Position numbers and translations under genes: made by a program. From Exiguobacterium undae DSM 14481 (GTDB lineage Bacteria; Bacillota; Bacilli; Exiguobacteriales; Exiguobacteriaceae): 64,000 nucleotides of DNA. The notes beneath the pieces are model-generated. The model was not told the origin of the DNA, ran no database searches, and saw only the letters and a list, made by a program, of their open reading frames with translations. Shown piece after piece: positions 8,969-18,302 of the stretch; positions within the stretch are counted from its first letter, which is position 1; every line of letters begins with the position of its first letter. The stretch lies in assembly GCF_000620805.1 (NCBI RefSeq), contig NZ_KK211187.1, positions 1,335,957 through 1,399,956 on the forward strand, in the 5' to 3' direction.

Positions 8969-9559
8969 ATGAGGTTTGAACAATTTAAACAAGGACATTT
9001 ACGGGTATTCGTCTCAAGACAAGAACTGTCCGTCCACGACGTTCGACCGGAGACCTTGGCTGTCGGCAAAGGACAAGCCTTATTGCGCAATCTGTTGGAA
9101 GAAGCGGAATCGAACTATGGATTCCAGGCCGTTGGGACATTGGAGTTTTTCGTGACGTTTTTCCCGAATGACGGCATGCTCGTCGACGTTCGGCGTGAAG
9201 GCACTGTCCCGGAAGAAACATTTGAAGAATTTGATCAAGTCGAAATCCGGATGACCGTGGATATCGTCCATCATGTGTTGTATCAACTGGATAACTTTGA
9301 AGACGTCATTCAGGCAAGCCACGGCTTACGGCGTCATATGGATCAGACAGAGACCGGTGGTACGCTGTATCTGTTTGAAGGTACTTATTATCTGTACTTC
9401 CAAGAACAGATGAAACAATCGGTGGAACGAACCGTAACGACGATTTTATCGGAGTATGGTCAACCAAGCCCGAAAAGTCCACTCGTGATGGCAGAGTATG
9501 GTCAGACGATTATGGCGGAACAAGCCGTTTCGACCCTTGCGACAACCTTTTCGCAGTGA
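8969..9559 (+). CDS. ypbH: MecA-family ClpC adaptor (YpbH-like)
   Basis: Adaptor protein of 196 aa that, in Bacillus, delivers substrates to the ClpCP protease. The family N-terminus is present but altered (MRFEQFKQGHLRVFVSRQELSVHDV; canonical MecA begins with MEIERIN), and the acidic-aromatic C-terminal domain (TGGTLYLFEGTYYLYFQ) matches the ClpC-binding half. Its length fits B. subtilis YpbH/MecB (194 aa) better than MecA (218 aa), and so does its place between recS and gudB. Start ATG 8969 follows CTGGAGGAG. A terminator lies 45 bases after the stop. Confidence 0.85.
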   Translation: MRFEQFKQGHLRVFVSRQELSVHDVRPETLAVGKGQALLRNLLEEAESNYGFQAVGTLEFFVTFFPNDGMLVDVRREGTVPEETFEEFDQVEIRMTVDIVHHVLYQLDNFEDVIQASHGLRRHMDQTETGGTLYLFEGTYYLYFQEQMKQSVERTVTTILSEYGQPSPKSPLVMAEYGQTIMAEQAVSTLATTFSQ

Positions 9560-9603
9560 TGTTCAGTCACATTGTTTTGAATAAGTGCGGATGATTCTTT
9601 CGG

Positions 9604-9645
9604 AAAAGCCACTTCACCGAGCTGTTGTCGGGAAGTGGCTTTTTT
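9604..9645 (+). terminator. Terminator after ypbH
   Basis: AAAAGCCACTTC pairs with GAAGTGGCTTTT across a 16-base loop and continues into T's. Confidence 0.85.
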
Positions 9646-9660
9646 GTATCCGTGTAAGGA

Positions 9661-9690
9661 TTGCGACCATTTTGTATTTTTTCGTATAAA
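9661..9690 (+). promoter_or_regulatory. Possible promoter of ddl
   Basis: TTGCGA, 18 bases, TATAAA. A second -10-like TATGAT lies at 9700 but has no matching -35. Confidence 0.45.
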
Positions 9691-9738
9691 AAGTGATGGT
9701 ATGATAAACAGTGAACGTAAGATGAAGGAGTGAACAGT

Positions 9739-10683
9739 ATGAAGGTGGCAGTATTATTTGGCGGGATTTCTGGAGAACGTGAAGTTTCATTAAATAGCGG
9801 GAAATCAGTTGTGGAAGCATTGGAAAGTAAAGGGCATGATGTCGTGGCCGTTGATTTTCATCCGGAACGGGCGGAAGAAATCCTGACGCTTGACGTGGAG
9901 GTGGCCGTGATCGCCCTCCATGGTAAATTTGGAGAGGACGGTCGTGTCCAAGCGTTGCTTGAAATGGCGGAAATTCCGTATACCGGTTCAGGTGTATTGG
10001 CTTCAGCTCTTGCAATGGATAAGGCACGTTCAAAAATCCACTTTGAAAAAGCAGGAATCCGAATTGCCCGTGATGTCTTGATTGAGCGGGGGGACGATAT
10101 CGAACAAAAAATGACGCAATGGGACCACCAGTTTCCATGTGTCGTCAAACCAGCACAAGAAGGATCTTCGAATGGCTTGACGATTGCGATGGATGAACAG
10201 ATGTTGCGTCAAGGGATTGAACTGGCTTTTCAGGCGGACGATGCCGTGCTGATTGAGCAATTCATCAAAGGACGCGAAGTGACGGTCCCGGTGATCGGTT
10301 CGAAAGGTCAGGAAAAGGCCCTGCCTGTCATCGAAATCATTCCAAAAAATGAATTTTATGATTATGAATCGAAATATGCGATCGGTGGATCGGAACATAT
10401 TTGTCCGGCACAATTTGACGCGGCGACGACTCAGACATTACAGGAATGGGCGATTCTCGCGCACCAAGTATTGGGCTGTGCCGGCTATTCGAGGACAGAC
10501 TTTCTTGTCCCGGAATCCGGACAACCGGTCATTTTAGAAACGAACACGTTGCCAGGTATGACGTCGACGAGCCTGTTCCCGGATGGCGCACGGGCAGTCG
10601 GGATTGAATATCCGGAACTTGTCGAGACATTTATCGAACTCGCACTCGAACGACATCAGTCCGCTGCAAAGAAACGAAAATAA
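9739..10683 (+). CDS. ddl: D-alanine--D-alanine ligase
   Basis: Joins two D-Ala residues with ATP to supply the end of the peptidoglycan stem peptide; cytoplasmic, 314 aa. Visible features: VLFGGISGEREVS at the N-terminus, HGKFGEDGRVQALLE, the ATP-grasp segment with PCVVKPAQEGSSNGL, and the metal-binding end VILETNTLPGMT. ATG 9739 is the start because GAAGGAG lies 8 bases before it; the in-frame GTG 9730 is part of that site. In B. subtilis ddl is next to murF, so its place between ypbH and gudB differs from that backbone. The D-Ala-D-Ala form is assumed; I did not resolve the residue that separates D-Lac ligases. Confidence 0.93.
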   Translation: MKVAVLFGGISGEREVSLNSGKSVVEALESKGHDVVAVDFHPERAEEILTLDVEVAVIALHGKFGEDGRVQALLEMAEIPYTGSGVLASALAMDKARSKIHFEKAGIRIARDVLIERGDDIEQKMTQWDHQFPCVVKPAQEGSSNGLTIAMDEQMLRQGIELAFQADDAVLIEQFIKGREVTVPVIGSKGQEKALPVIEIIPKNEFYDYESKYAIGGSEHICPAQFDAATTQTLQEWAILAHQVLGCAGYSRTDFLVPESGQPVILETNTLPGMTSTSLFPDGARAVGIEYPELVETFIELALERHQSAAKKRK

Positions 10684-10700
10684 ATGAAAAGAACCAGACG

Positions 10701-10717
10701 ATAGAAAGCGCTTACAA
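10701..10717 (+). promoter_or_regulatory. Candidate CcpA site (cre) upstream of gudB
   Basis: TAGAAAGCGCTTACA matches the consensus WTGNAANCGNWNNCW with one mismatch. It lies about 40 bases before the -10 element and fits carbon repression of glutamate breakdown. Confidence 0.55.
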
Positions 10718-10733
10718 ATATAGTGGCAACCCC

Positions 10734-10762
10734 TTTCATTACGGTTCAGAAAAGGGTATACT
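10734..10762 (+). promoter_or_regulatory. Promoter of gudB (good -10, weak -35)
   Basis: TATACT at 10757-10762 is a near-perfect -10. The hexamer 17 bases upstream (TTTCAT) is a poor -35, which suggests help from an activator. Confidence 0.5.
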
Positions 10763-10817
10763 TTATCCGAACAAGGAAACGGCATAGGGGATGCCACTTA
10801 TGGGGAGGAACGTTGGA

Positions 10818-12083
10818 ATGATCACTGACCAACAACACGCAAATCATCGCAAGAATGTACTCGAAGCTACACAAGAAATCGTCAAAGAAGCACTTGAGAA
10901 ACTCGGTTACCCGGATGAGATGTATGAACTGTTAAAAGAACCGCTTCGCATGCTGACAGTTCGGATTCCGGTCCGCATGGATGACGGATCAACGAAAATC
11001 TTTACGGGCTATCGCGCGCAACACAACGATGCCGTCGGTCCAACAAAGGGCGGAATTCGTTTCCATCCGAACGTGACGGAAATCGAAGTCAAGGCATTGT
11101 CGGTTTGGATGAGCTTAAAAGCTGGAATCGTCGACTTACCGTATGGCGGTGGTAAAGGTGGTATCATTTGTGATCCGCGCGAAATGAGTTTTCGTGAAAT
11201 CGAACGTCTCAGTCGCGGGTATGTTCGGGCGATCAGTCAAATCGTCGGACCCACAAAAGATATTCCGGCACCGGATGTCTTTACGAACTCACAAATCATG
11301 GCATGGATGATGGATGAATACAGCCGGATTGATGAATTCAACTCACCTGGATTCATCACAGGGAAGCCGCTTGTTCTCGGTGGTTCGCATGGACGGGAAA
11401 CCGCGACGGCAAAAGGTGTCGCCATCATGATTCGGGAAGCTGCCGCGAAAAAAGGCATTACCCTCGAAGGCGCACGTGTTGTGGTACAGGGATTCGGAAA
11501 TGCGGGAAGCTTCTTGTCGAAGTTCATGCATGATCTTGGGGCGAAAGTCATTGCGATCAGTGATGCCTACGGTGCGTTACATGACCCGAACGGTCTGGAT
11601 ATTCCATACCTACTCGATCGTCGCGATTCGTTTGGTACAGTCACGACGCTCTTTAAAAATACGATTTCCAATAAGGAACTGTTAGAGCTGGAATGTGATA
11701 TTCTTGTTCCGGCGGCCATTGAAAACCAAATCACGGAAGATAATGCGCATGATATTAAAGCGAGTATCGTCGTCGAAGCGGCAAATGGACCAACAACCAA
11801 TGAAGCAACGAAGATTTTGGCAGAACGCGAGATTTTAATCGTGCCGGACGTTCTCGCTTCAAGCGGTGGGGTAACGGTATCTTACTTCGAATGGGTTCAA
11901 AATAATCAAGGGTATTATTGGACGGAAGAAGAAGTCCACGAAAAGCTTGAGAAAGTGCTTGTAAACTCCTTTAATCAAGTCTATCAAACAGCACAGACAC
12001 GTAATGTCGATATGCGACTAGCCGCCTACATGGTAGGTGTCCGGAAAATGGCGGAAGCGTCACGCTTCCGCGGTTGGGTCTAA
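10818..12083 (+). CDS. gudB: NAD-dependent glutamate dehydrogenase
   Basis: Oxidative deamination of glutamate to 2-oxoglutarate and ammonia, hexameric, cytoplasmic; 421 aa (RocG/GudB about 424-427). The catalytic Lys is in PYGGGKGGI and the catalytic Asp in PAPDVFT; the Rossmann motif is VVQGFGNAG. The start is ATG 10818, since GGGGAGG lies 9 bases before it; upstream ATGs at 10791 and 10800 are not preceded by a site. The 9-bp duplication that inactivates GudB in laboratory B. subtilis is not present, so the enzyme should be active. The cre-like box upstream suggests CcpA control. Confidence 0.93.
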   Translation: MITDQQHANHRKNVLEATQEIVKEALEKLGYPDEMYELLKEPLRMLTVRIPVRMDDGSTKIFTGYRAQHNDAVGPTKGGIRFHPNVTEIEVKALSVWMSLKAGIVDLPYGGGKGGIICDPREMSFREIERLSRGYVRAISQIVGPTKDIPAPDVFTNSQIMAWMMDEYSRIDEFNSPGFITGKPLVLGGSHGRETATAKGVAIMIREAAAKKGITLEGARVVVQGFGNAGSFLSKFMHDLGAKVIAISDAYGALHDPNGLDIPYLLDRRDSFGTVTTLFKNTISNKELLELECDILVPAAIENQITEDNAHDIKASIVVEAANGPTTNEATKILAEREILIVPDVLASSGGVTVSYFEWVQNNQGYYWTEEEVHEKLEKVLVNSFNQVYQTAQTRNVDMRLAAYMVGVRKMAEASRFRGWV

Positions 12084-12091
12084 ATCAGACG

Positions 12092-12123
12092 AAGCTCACT
12101 TCATCTTGAAGTGGGCTTTTTTT
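12092..12123 (+). terminator. Terminator of gudB
   Basis: AAGCTCACTTC pairs with GAAGTGGGCTT, followed by T7. Confidence 0.85.
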
Positions 12124-12198
12124 GTAATGTTATTCCTTTCTTCAGTTCAAAAGATTTGCTAAGATGATAAAAAAGCAAGTGGAAGAGGCGAAAGACAT

Positions 12199-13188
12199 AT
12201 GTTGGATTGTATCATCATTGGCGCAGGTCCCTGTGGGTTGTCGGCAGCGATCGAAATGCAGGACCGAGGGTTATCGGTCGAAGTGATTGAAAAAGGAAAT
12301 ATTGTAGAAGCCATCTATCAGTACCCGACCCACCAAACCTTTTTTTCGAGCAGTGAAAAACTGGAAATTGGCGGTGTTCCTTTTATAAATAAAGAATTAA
12401 AACCAAGACGTCAAGATGCACTCGTCTACTATCGGGAAGTAGTCCGGCGTAAAGGGGTCATCATCCGACCGTTTGAGACGGTAGAACACGTCGGACGGAC
12501 TGCAGATGGATTCGAAGTCAAATCGGTCCGTGGAGGGCAAGCGGTGACGAGAAGCGCGCGTTCCGTTGTCCTTGCAACCGGTTATTATGGATTACCGAAC
12601 AAAATGAACGTAGCCGGTGAAGACATGCCGCACGTTTTTCATTACTTCAAAGAAGGTCATCCGTTTTACGGTCAGGATGTCGTCGTGATTGGTGGCAAGA
12701 ACTCCAGTGTCGATGCAGCGATTGAACTTGAAAAAGCGGGGGCCCGTGTGACGATGCTGTACCGTGGAGAGGCCTATAGTCCATCCATCAAACCATGGGT
12801 ATTGCCGAACTTCGAATCGCTGGTACGTGCCGAAAAAGTGAAGATGGTGTTTGATGCGACGATCGAAGAAATCACGAACACGGACGTCATCTATTCCATT
12901 GGCGGTGAACGGTTGGCGATTAAAGCTGATTTTGTGTTTGCGATGACCGGTTATACACCGGATGTCGGATTATTTGCCGATGCCGGAATCGACATCGATC
13001 CGGACACGGGGATTCCGGTGTTTGATGAAGCAACGATGGAATCAAATGTCGATGGCATTTATATCGCCGGTGTCGTTGCGGCCGGGTATGACGCCAATAA
13101 GATTTTTATTGAAAACGGTCGTTTCCACGGCGCTTTGATTGCGGACAGTCTCGTGCATCGACTGGAGCGGGAGACAGCACAACCATAA
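12199..13188 (+). CDS. ypdA: Bacillithiol disulfide reductase (YpdA family)
   Basis: Single-chain FAD/NADPH flavoprotein of 329 aa. Residues 5-17 give the FAD motif IIGAGPCGLSAAIE with the family Cys (the conserved CG after GAGP), and residues near 160 give the NADPH motif VVVIGGKNSSVDAA. A final ATG-type FAD segment (IYIAGVVAAG) follows. In Bacillus and Staphylococcus YpdA (Bdr) reduces bacillithiol disulfide. Its presence agrees with bshA at 36514. Start ATG 12199 follows GGAAGAGG. Monocistronic, ending in a terminator shared with ansA. Confidence 0.92.
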   Translation: MLDCIIIGAGPCGLSAAIEMQDRGLSVEVIEKGNIVEAIYQYPTHQTFFSSSEKLEIGGVPFINKELKPRRQDALVYYREVVRRKGVIIRPFETVEHVGRTADGFEVKSVRGGQAVTRSARSVVLATGYYGLPNKMNVAGEDMPHVFHYFKEGHPFYGQDVVVIGGKNSSVDAAIELEKAGARVTMLYRGEAYSPSIKPWVLPNFESLVRAEKVKMVFDATIEEITNTDVIYSIGGERLAIKADFVFAMTGYTPDVGLFADAGIDIDPDTGIPVFDEATMESNVDGIYIAGVVAAGYDANKIFIENGRFHGALIADSLVHRLERETAQP

Positions 13189-13200
13189 AAACCAGACATC

Positions 13201-13246
13201 AAAGGGAGAGGCTGACCACTGTTCAAGTGGAGGCCTCTCCCTTTTG
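13201..13246. terminator. Bidirectional terminator between ypdA and ansA
   Basis: AAAGGGAGAGGC pairs with GCCTCTCCCTTT around a loop of about 20 bases, between two converging genes. Confidence 0.8.
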
Positions 13247-13262
13247 TATAAAAACCGGTGAT

Positions 13263-14228
13263 TCATTCGACCCGGAAGGATTCTTCGAGCGCGTGATGCG
13301 TGGCGCCGATTTCAAGCTCGATCATTAATTTAAGGCGGGCTTTTTGCGAATTCAAACCGTTTGAAAAAATCAGACCGAGTTCCTTGAGCTGTTGACCGCC
13401 ACCGGCATACCCGTATACATCCTGAACGATGCCGTTGAAACAGCGGCTGACGATCACGATCGGCATTTTTTCGGTCAATGTTCGAATGGCGTCAACGATG
13501 CCGGGTGGAACATTCCCTTGACCAAGTACTTCCAGCACAAGACCGTCGTAACCGAGTTCGCCGACGGCTAGCAGCAGATCGGGTTCCATGCCGGCGTACA
13601 CTTTTAAGACCGAGACCCGTTTGCTTAACGTCGTCACCATATGCGTCGGTTTTAAGAGCGGGGTGTTAAACAAATACACATGGTCTTTTGTGACCATCCC
13701 CAAGTTTCCGAAATGAACTGATTTAAAAGTATCGACGGAAGACGTATGCGTTTTCGTGACGTTAAAGGCAGAATGAATTTCCCCGTTGAAGACGACGAGT
13801 ACCCCTTTGCCTTTTGCTGCGTCACTGACGGCAACACGAAGTGCCGTGATCAAATTGAATTCACCGTCCGAGCCCACTTCATTCGAAGAACGCATGGCGC
13901 CGGTCAGCACGATCGGAATCGGGGCACCGAGTGTCACTTGGAGAAAATATGCCGTCTCCTCTAACGTATCCGTACCATGAGTGATGACGACTCCGTCATA
14001 TCCGGCTTGTAATTCATCTTTGATGAAGTGCGCCAGTCTGAGCATGATGTCCGGTGTCATGTGGGGAGAGGGAAGATTGGCAAAGTGTCGTGTCGTGATG
14101 TCGGCGATATCTGTTGCCCGCGGCAGTGAGGCGTCCAGTGGATTGATATCATTCGGTAAAACGTGACCGGAATGGTTTTGAGCCATTGCGATCGTTCCTC
14201 CAGTGTGAATCAAAAGTAATTTTTTCAT
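13263..14228 (-). CDS. ansA: L-asparaginase, type I (cytoplasmic)
   Basis: Hydrolyses L-asparagine to aspartate and ammonia. 321 aa from the ATG at 14228, which gives the family start MKKLLLIHTGGTIAM with the first catalytic Thr in GGTIA. The second active-site motif is GVVITHGTDTLEETAYFL (Thr-Asp of HGTDT). No signal peptide, so a cytoplasmic enzyme like B. subtilis AnsA (329 aa). Upstream in-frame ATGs (up to 14291) would add a polar stretch with no family match. In B. subtilis ansA sits with ansB, so this location differs; it is the only gene on this strand in the region. Confidence 0.92.
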   Translation of the reverse strand: MKKLLLIHTGGTIAMAQNHSGHVLPNDINPLDASLPRATDIADITTRHFANLPSPHMTPDIMLRLAHFIKDELQAGYDGVVITHGTDTLEETAYFLQVTLGAPIPIVLTGAMRSSNEVGSDGEFNLITALRVAVSDAAKGKGVLVVFNGEIHSAFNVTKTHTSSVDTFKSVHFGNLGMVTKDHVYLFNTPLLKPTHMVTTLSKRVSVLKVYAGMEPDLLLAVGELGYDGLVLEVLGQGNVPPGIVDAIRTLTEKMPIVIVSRCFNGIVQDVYGYAGGGQQLKELGLIFSNGLNSQKARLKLMIELEIGATHHALEESFRVE

Positions 14229-14380
14229 AATGCGGTCACCGTCGGGTCGACAGGAAACCTTCACCTTCTTTCCGTTCATTTTCATTAACATTGTACCCTT
14301 TTTTTTAAGAGATACAATGGGTGCGGTTTTCTTTTCTGCGAGAAACCTTTATTCTAAGAGAATAGGAAGGGGGAGGAGAC

Positions 14381-15040
14381 GTGTTACCAATCGTTTTCTC
14401 AGGAATCGCCCCAGGAATTGCATTGTTGACGTACTTCTACTTACGACATGAACATGAATCGGAACCGGTCGGTTATATCCTGCGAAGTTTTATTTTCGGG
14501 ATTTTACTCGTTTTTCCATTAATGTTCATCGATTATATCATCCAGAGTGAATTCGGGGGACTCGAATCCGTGCGACTGATCCGATCAGCCGTGACGGAAG
14601 AATTTGCAAAATGGTTCGTTGTTTTTTATACGGTCTATATCCACCAACGGTTTAATGATTACTATGACGGAATCATTTATGCCGTCGCCTGTTCGCTGGG
14701 TTTTGCCACACTGGAAAACATTCTTTACCTGATGGTCAATGGGACGGTCGAACATATGATTTTCCGGGCGCTGTTACCGGTTTCCGGACATGCCTTATTT
14801 GCGGTCATCATGGGATTTTTTATGGGGAAAGCCAAGTTCTCTGCTCATCCTTACCGGTGGTTGGGGGTCTCGATTTTAATACCGATGATTGCACATATAA
14901 TCTTTAATTTGTTAATATTGGAAAATGGTGGCATTTCAATCATTCCGATTTTATTTATGGTGATTTTATGGACGATCGGATTGTACCAAATCCGAAGTGC
15001 CAATCGATTGAACCAGCGTTATAACAGAAAAAGCAATTGA
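14381..15040 (+). CDS. prsW: Intramembrane protease PrsW
   Basis: Glutamic-type membrane protease, 219 aa, with about seven predicted helices. The diagnostic motifs are VTEEFAKW (EExxK) near residue 70 and ATLENILYL (ENxxY) near residue 110, followed by SGHALFAVIMGFFMG. In B. subtilis PrsW makes the first cut in the anti-sigma factor RsiW and so turns on the SigW envelope-stress response. The start is GTG 14381 behind GGGGGAGGAG. In Bacillus prsW follows sleB and ypeB; both are absent here. Confidence 0.93.
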   Translation: MLPIVFSGIAPGIALLTYFYLRHEHESEPVGYILRSFIFGILLVFPLMFIDYIIQSEFGGLESVRLIRSAVTEEFAKWFVVFYTVYIHQRFNDYYDGIIYAVACSLGFATLENILYLMVNGTVEHMIFRALLPVSGHALFAVIMGFFMGKAKFSAHPYRWLGVSILIPMIAHIIFNLLILENGGISIIPILFMVILWTIGLYQIRSANRLNQRYNRKSN

Positions 15041-15065
15041 ATAGAATGAATTAGGAGAGAGTGAC

Positions 15066-15722
15066 ATGATACAAAACGGGGATTTAGTAATGATAACCAA
15101 TCAAGAGGATCGTCAAGGACGGACGAAAGTGACGGCTGTGACGAATCGTCTGATTTGGATTGAGGCACCAAGTGAGGTCTCGACGTTAAAAACATTTATC
15201 TTATCGGATCATGAGCCAGTTGCCTTTTACTTTTTTAAAGAAAAAGGAAAATTATACGGATTCGAAACAGAGGTCGTCGAACGTCAAAATGATCCGCTGC
15301 GGGGACAACGTTATGCGCTGAAACGTCCGAGTGAAGAATTGATTCAGCGCGTCCAGCGCCGGCAATTTGTTCGCGTGCCGCAACTGCTGGATGTGGCGAT
15401 CCACCCGCATAAGACAGAGTTTGAACCCTTCACCTCGGTGACGTTGGATCTATCGGCCGGTGGTATTCTTGTGTTAGCGAACCAAGTCCCGGTTGATGTC
15501 AAACAAGAGCTGGAGTTGACCTTCTTGTTGCCGACAGGGGACGGTGCCACCCATACAGTGGATGTCTTGGCGGAGCTCGTCCGCGTCGATTCAAGAGAAA
15601 CGCGTTATGAACTGGCGTTTCAATTTACCCGAATCAATGACCGGAGCCGCGAACTTGTCCTGCGGCACTGTTACCAAGCGCAGATGAAAAATTCGCGACG
15701 AGGCACGAATCCATTCACGTGA
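15066..15722 (+). CDS. ypfA: PilZ-domain c-di-GMP flagellar brake (MotI/YpfA)
   Basis: Protein of 218 aa with a YcgR-like N-terminal domain (about 1-90) and a C-terminal PilZ domain (about 95-210). The c-di-GMP motifs are visible as RRQFVR (RxxxR) and DLSAGGI (the D/N-x-S-x-x-G motif). In B. subtilis MotI binds c-di-GMP and acts as a clutch on the flagellar motor protein MotA. Start ATG 15066 follows TTAGGAGAGAG. CheR in the same window also points to a motile cell. Confidence 0.92.
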   Translation: MIQNGDLVMITNQEDRQGRTKVTAVTNRLIWIEAPSEVSTLKTFILSDHEPVAFYFFKEKGKLYGFETEVVERQNDPLRGQRYALKRPSEELIQRVQRRQFVRVPQLLDVAIHPHKTEFEPFTSVTLDLSAGGILVLANQVPVDVKQELELTFLLPTGDGATHTVDVLAELVRVDSRETRYELAFQFTRINDRSRELVLRHCYQAQMKNSRRGTNPFT

Positions 15723-15799
15723 GCCCTTTTTTTTGCTATGATAACGGTCGAAACTATACACCATGTGACATGGTGAACACGGAAGGAACGAATCTACTC

Positions 15800-16471
15800 A
15801 TGAAGAACATTCAAATTGCCCTAGACGGACCTGCAGGTGCCGGAAAAAGTACGATTGCGAAACAGTTGGCAGCGCAGCTGGATTATGTCTATATCGATAC
15901 CGGTGCGATGTATCGTGCGATCACGCTGGCAGCACTCGAACAAAACCTGAATTTAGAAGACGGACAAGCGCTTGGTGAGCTGATGAAGTCACTTGACCTC
16001 CGTCTGACACCGGGGGACCAGGGACAACGTGTCTTCATCGGAGAACGGGAAGTGACGGAAGCCATTCGGACGAACGAAGTGACGAACAACGTATCGTTTG
16101 TTGCACGTCAAGCAGAAGTCCGCACGGCCCTTGTCGTGGCCCAGCGGAAATTAGCAGAACGCGGCGGAATCGTCATGGACGGTCGTGATATCGGAACAGT
16201 TGTTTTACCGAATGCGGAACTAAAAGTCTTCTTGACGGCATCCGTCGAAGAACGGGCGAGTCGCCGTCATCGTGAAAACATCGCGCGGGGCATGGACAGT
16301 GATTTGCCGTCGTTGCAAGCAGACATCGCTTTACGTGATAAACGGGACAGCGAACGGACCGTTTCTCCCTTGAAACAAGCAGAAGACGCGATTTATCTCG
16401 ATACGACAGAAATGAACATTGATCAAGTCGTGACGCGTCTGACAGAACTGGTAGAAGGTGTCCTCCAATGA
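15800..16471 (+). CDS. cmk: Cytidylate kinase
   Basis: Phosphorylates CMP and dCMP with ATP; 223 aa, the usual size. P-loop ALDGPAGAGKST at residues 8-19, then IDTGAMYRAIT and MDGRDIGTVVLP, which are characteristic of Cmk. I use ATG 15800, which gives the family N-terminus MKNIQIALDG; the open frame extends back to 15719 but overlaps the end of ypfA and has no homology. The ribosome site GGAAGGA is rather far (about 12 bases). The stop overlaps the plsC start by 4 bases. Confidence 0.94.
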   Translation: MKNIQIALDGPAGAGKSTIAKQLAAQLDYVYIDTGAMYRAITLAALEQNLNLEDGQALGELMKSLDLRLTPGDQGQRVFIGEREVTEAIRTNEVTNNVSFVARQAEVRTALVVAQRKLAERGGIVMDGRDIGTVVLPNAELKVFLTASVEERASRRHRENIARGMDSDLPSLQADIALRDKRDSERTVSPLKQAEDAIYLDTTEMNIDQVVTRLTELVEGVLQ

Positions 16472-17067
16472 AACGGAATGACTTCGTCTATCGACTTGCC
16501 CGGTTGATTGTCCTCATCATCGCAAAAACGGTGTTCCGTTTGAAAGTGACGGGAAAGGAAAATATTCCGACAGAAGGATCGCTGTTGGTCTGTGCGAATC
16601 ATAGTTCGAACTGGGATCCCGTCTTTTTAGTCAGTGCGATTCCAACGAGCCGCTCCGTCCGTTACATGGCGAAGGAAGAATTATTTAAAATTCCGGTCTT
16701 GAAGCAGATCATGATTTCTGCAGGTACGTATCCGGTAGGGCGTGGACAAGGTGACCGTCAAGCCTTAAAGCGGACGATTGAATTACTGAACACGGACGAA
16801 ACGGTCGGTATCTTCCCGGAAGGCACCCGATCAGCTCCCGGTGAGTTTACTTCTGCCCAACCGGGTGTCGGATTTTTTGCCTTACGTTCCCCGGCACACA
16901 TCCTGCCGATTGCGATCATCGGTGATTATCGTCCGTTTCGACGCATGTGGGTCGTAGTCGGCAAACCTGTTGATATTACGGATTTAAGAGATCAACGAGG
17001 CGCAGCGAAGGCGATTTCTGAACGAATTTTAGAAGAAATCAAAACCGTCTACTTCAATCACGCGTAA
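16468..17067 (+). CDS. plsC: 1-acyl-sn-glycerol-3-phosphate acyltransferase
   Basis: Second acylation of phospholipid synthesis, making phosphatidic acid at the inner face of the membrane; 199 aa. An N-terminal hydrophobic segment (LARLIVLIIAKTVF) is followed by the acyltransferase motif NHSSNWDP (HxxxxD) near residue 45 and the block FPEGTRS near residue 115. Its place between cmk and the S1-like gene is common in Bacillales. Start overlaps the cmk stop (ATGA). Confidence 0.93.
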   Translation: MKRNDFVYRLARLIVLIIAKTVFRLKVTGKENIPTEGSLLVCANHSSNWDPVFLVSAIPTSRSVRYMAKEELFKIPVLKQIMISAGTYPVGRGQGDRQALKRTIELLNTDETVGIFPEGTRSAPGEFTSAQPGVGFFALRSPAHILPIAIIGDYRPFRRMWVVVGKPVDITDLRDQRGAAKAISERILEEIKTVYFNHA

Positions 17068-17160
17068 TGCCTTGACAAATAGTCAGAATTGTAAGAAGTT
17101 AGAAGAAGGATAAACGTATTCATACGTTTCTTGTACTCATCGTGAGGAGGTTGTGTTGGA

Positions 17161-18294
17161 ATGGTCGAAGAAATGAAAGATATGCCTGATTTTGAAATTC
17201 ATCGGGACCAGGTAGTAACCGGAATGGTCGTGAAAATTGAAGACAAGCAAGCACTCATTGATATCGGATACAAAACAGAAGCAATCCTGCCGATCAGCGA
17301 AGTTTCGAGTCTCCATCTGGAAGACATTCGAGGTGTGTTAAAAGTCGGTGATGAACTACAAGTAAAAGTGAAGAAAATTACAGACGAGGAAGTTGTTGTC
17401 TCAAAACGTGAAGTCGATGCCTTGCAGGCATGGGGAAAAGTCGAAGCGAAATACGAATCGGGTGAAATCTTTGAAGTTGTCGTGAAGGACATCGTCAAAG
17501 GAGGACTTGTCGTCGATATCGGCGTTCGTGGATTCATCCCGGCATCACTCGTAGAGCGGCATTACGTGGAAGATTTCTCTGATTATATCGGTCGTTCGAT
17601 TGAAGTCAAGGTCGTCGAGTTAGACCAAGAAAAAAATCGCGTCATCCTTTCGCACAAAGCTGTGGTCGAAGGTGAACTGAACGCGAAGAAAAAAGAAACA
17701 CTTGAACAGTTGGAAGTGGGTCAAATCTTAGAAGGAACCGTCCAACGCCTGACAGATTTTGGTGCCTTTGTCGACATCGGCGGTGTCGACGGGTTGGTGC
17801 ATATCTCCGAGATGGCCCACCACCGCGTCGAACGTCCGTCTGATATCGTCACGGAAGGACAAAAAGTCGAAGTGAAGGTACTCGGCGTCGATCGTGATAC
17901 GGAAAAGGTCAAGTTATCGATCAAGGAAACGCAACCCGGTCCATGGCAACAGATGGAAGGGAAAATCGAAGCCGGTGATATCGTCAAAGGGCGCGTCCGA
18001 CGGATTGTCCAATTCGGTGCTTTCGTCGAACTTGCACCACAAGTCGAAGGACTGCTTCACATTTCGCAAATCGCAAACCGTCACATCGGTTCGCCGTCAG
18101 AAGTGTTGGAAGAGGGGCAAGAGATTGAAGCGAAAGTGCTTGAAGTGCATCTTGCGGAGCACAAGATTTCCCTCTCGACCCGGGTGCTGGAACAAGAAGA
18201 ATCATCGGAAGATGATTATTCACAGTACACGGATCAAAATGAAGGCTTCTCAGTTGCGGACCTCTCTGAAAAAGAGTCCGATTCAAAAGAATAA
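17161..18294 (+). CDS. ypfD: S1-domain RNA-binding protein (RpsA-like, YpfD)
   Basis: Protein of 377 aa made of four S1 domains, starting near residues 15, 100, 187 and 272. Each has the pattern G-V-V-K/R-I-x-D-F-G-A-F-V-D-I/L, for example RLTDFGAFVDIGGVDGLVHISE in the third (shown in part only). An acidic Ser/Glu-rich tail follows (about residues 345-377). In Bacillus YpfD resembles ribosomal protein S1 but is shorter (six domains in E. coli) and not essential. Start ATG 17161 follows GTGAGGAGG. Its exact role in translation initiation here is unknown. Confidence 0.93.
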   Translation: MVEEMKDMPDFEIHRDQVVTGMVVKIEDKQALIDIGYKTEAILPISEVSSLHLEDIRGVLKVGDELQVKVKKITDEEVVVSKREVDALQAWGKVEAKYESGEIFEVVVKDIVKGGLVVDIGVRGFIPASLVERHYVEDFSDYIGRSIEVKVVELDQEKNRVILSHKAVVEGELNAKKKETLEQLEVGQILEGTVQRLTDFGAFVDIGGVDGLVHISEMAHHRVERPSDIVTEGQKVEVKVLGVDRDTEKVKLSIKETQPGPWQQMEGKIEAGDIVKGRVRRIVQFGAFVELAPQVEGLLHISQIANRHIGSPSEVLEEGQEIEAKVLEVHLAEHKISLSTRVLEQEESSEDDYSQYTDQNEGFSVADLSEKESDSKE

Positions 18295-18302
18295 TCGATT
18301 GG

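Noticed and set aside
10818-12083. Inactive GudB form with a 9-bp duplication
   Set aside because: The active-site region shows no tandem duplication, so the enzyme reads as intact.
17073-17100. TTGACA in front of ypfD taken as a promoter
   Set aside because: No -10-like hexamer at 16 to 18 bases downstream.
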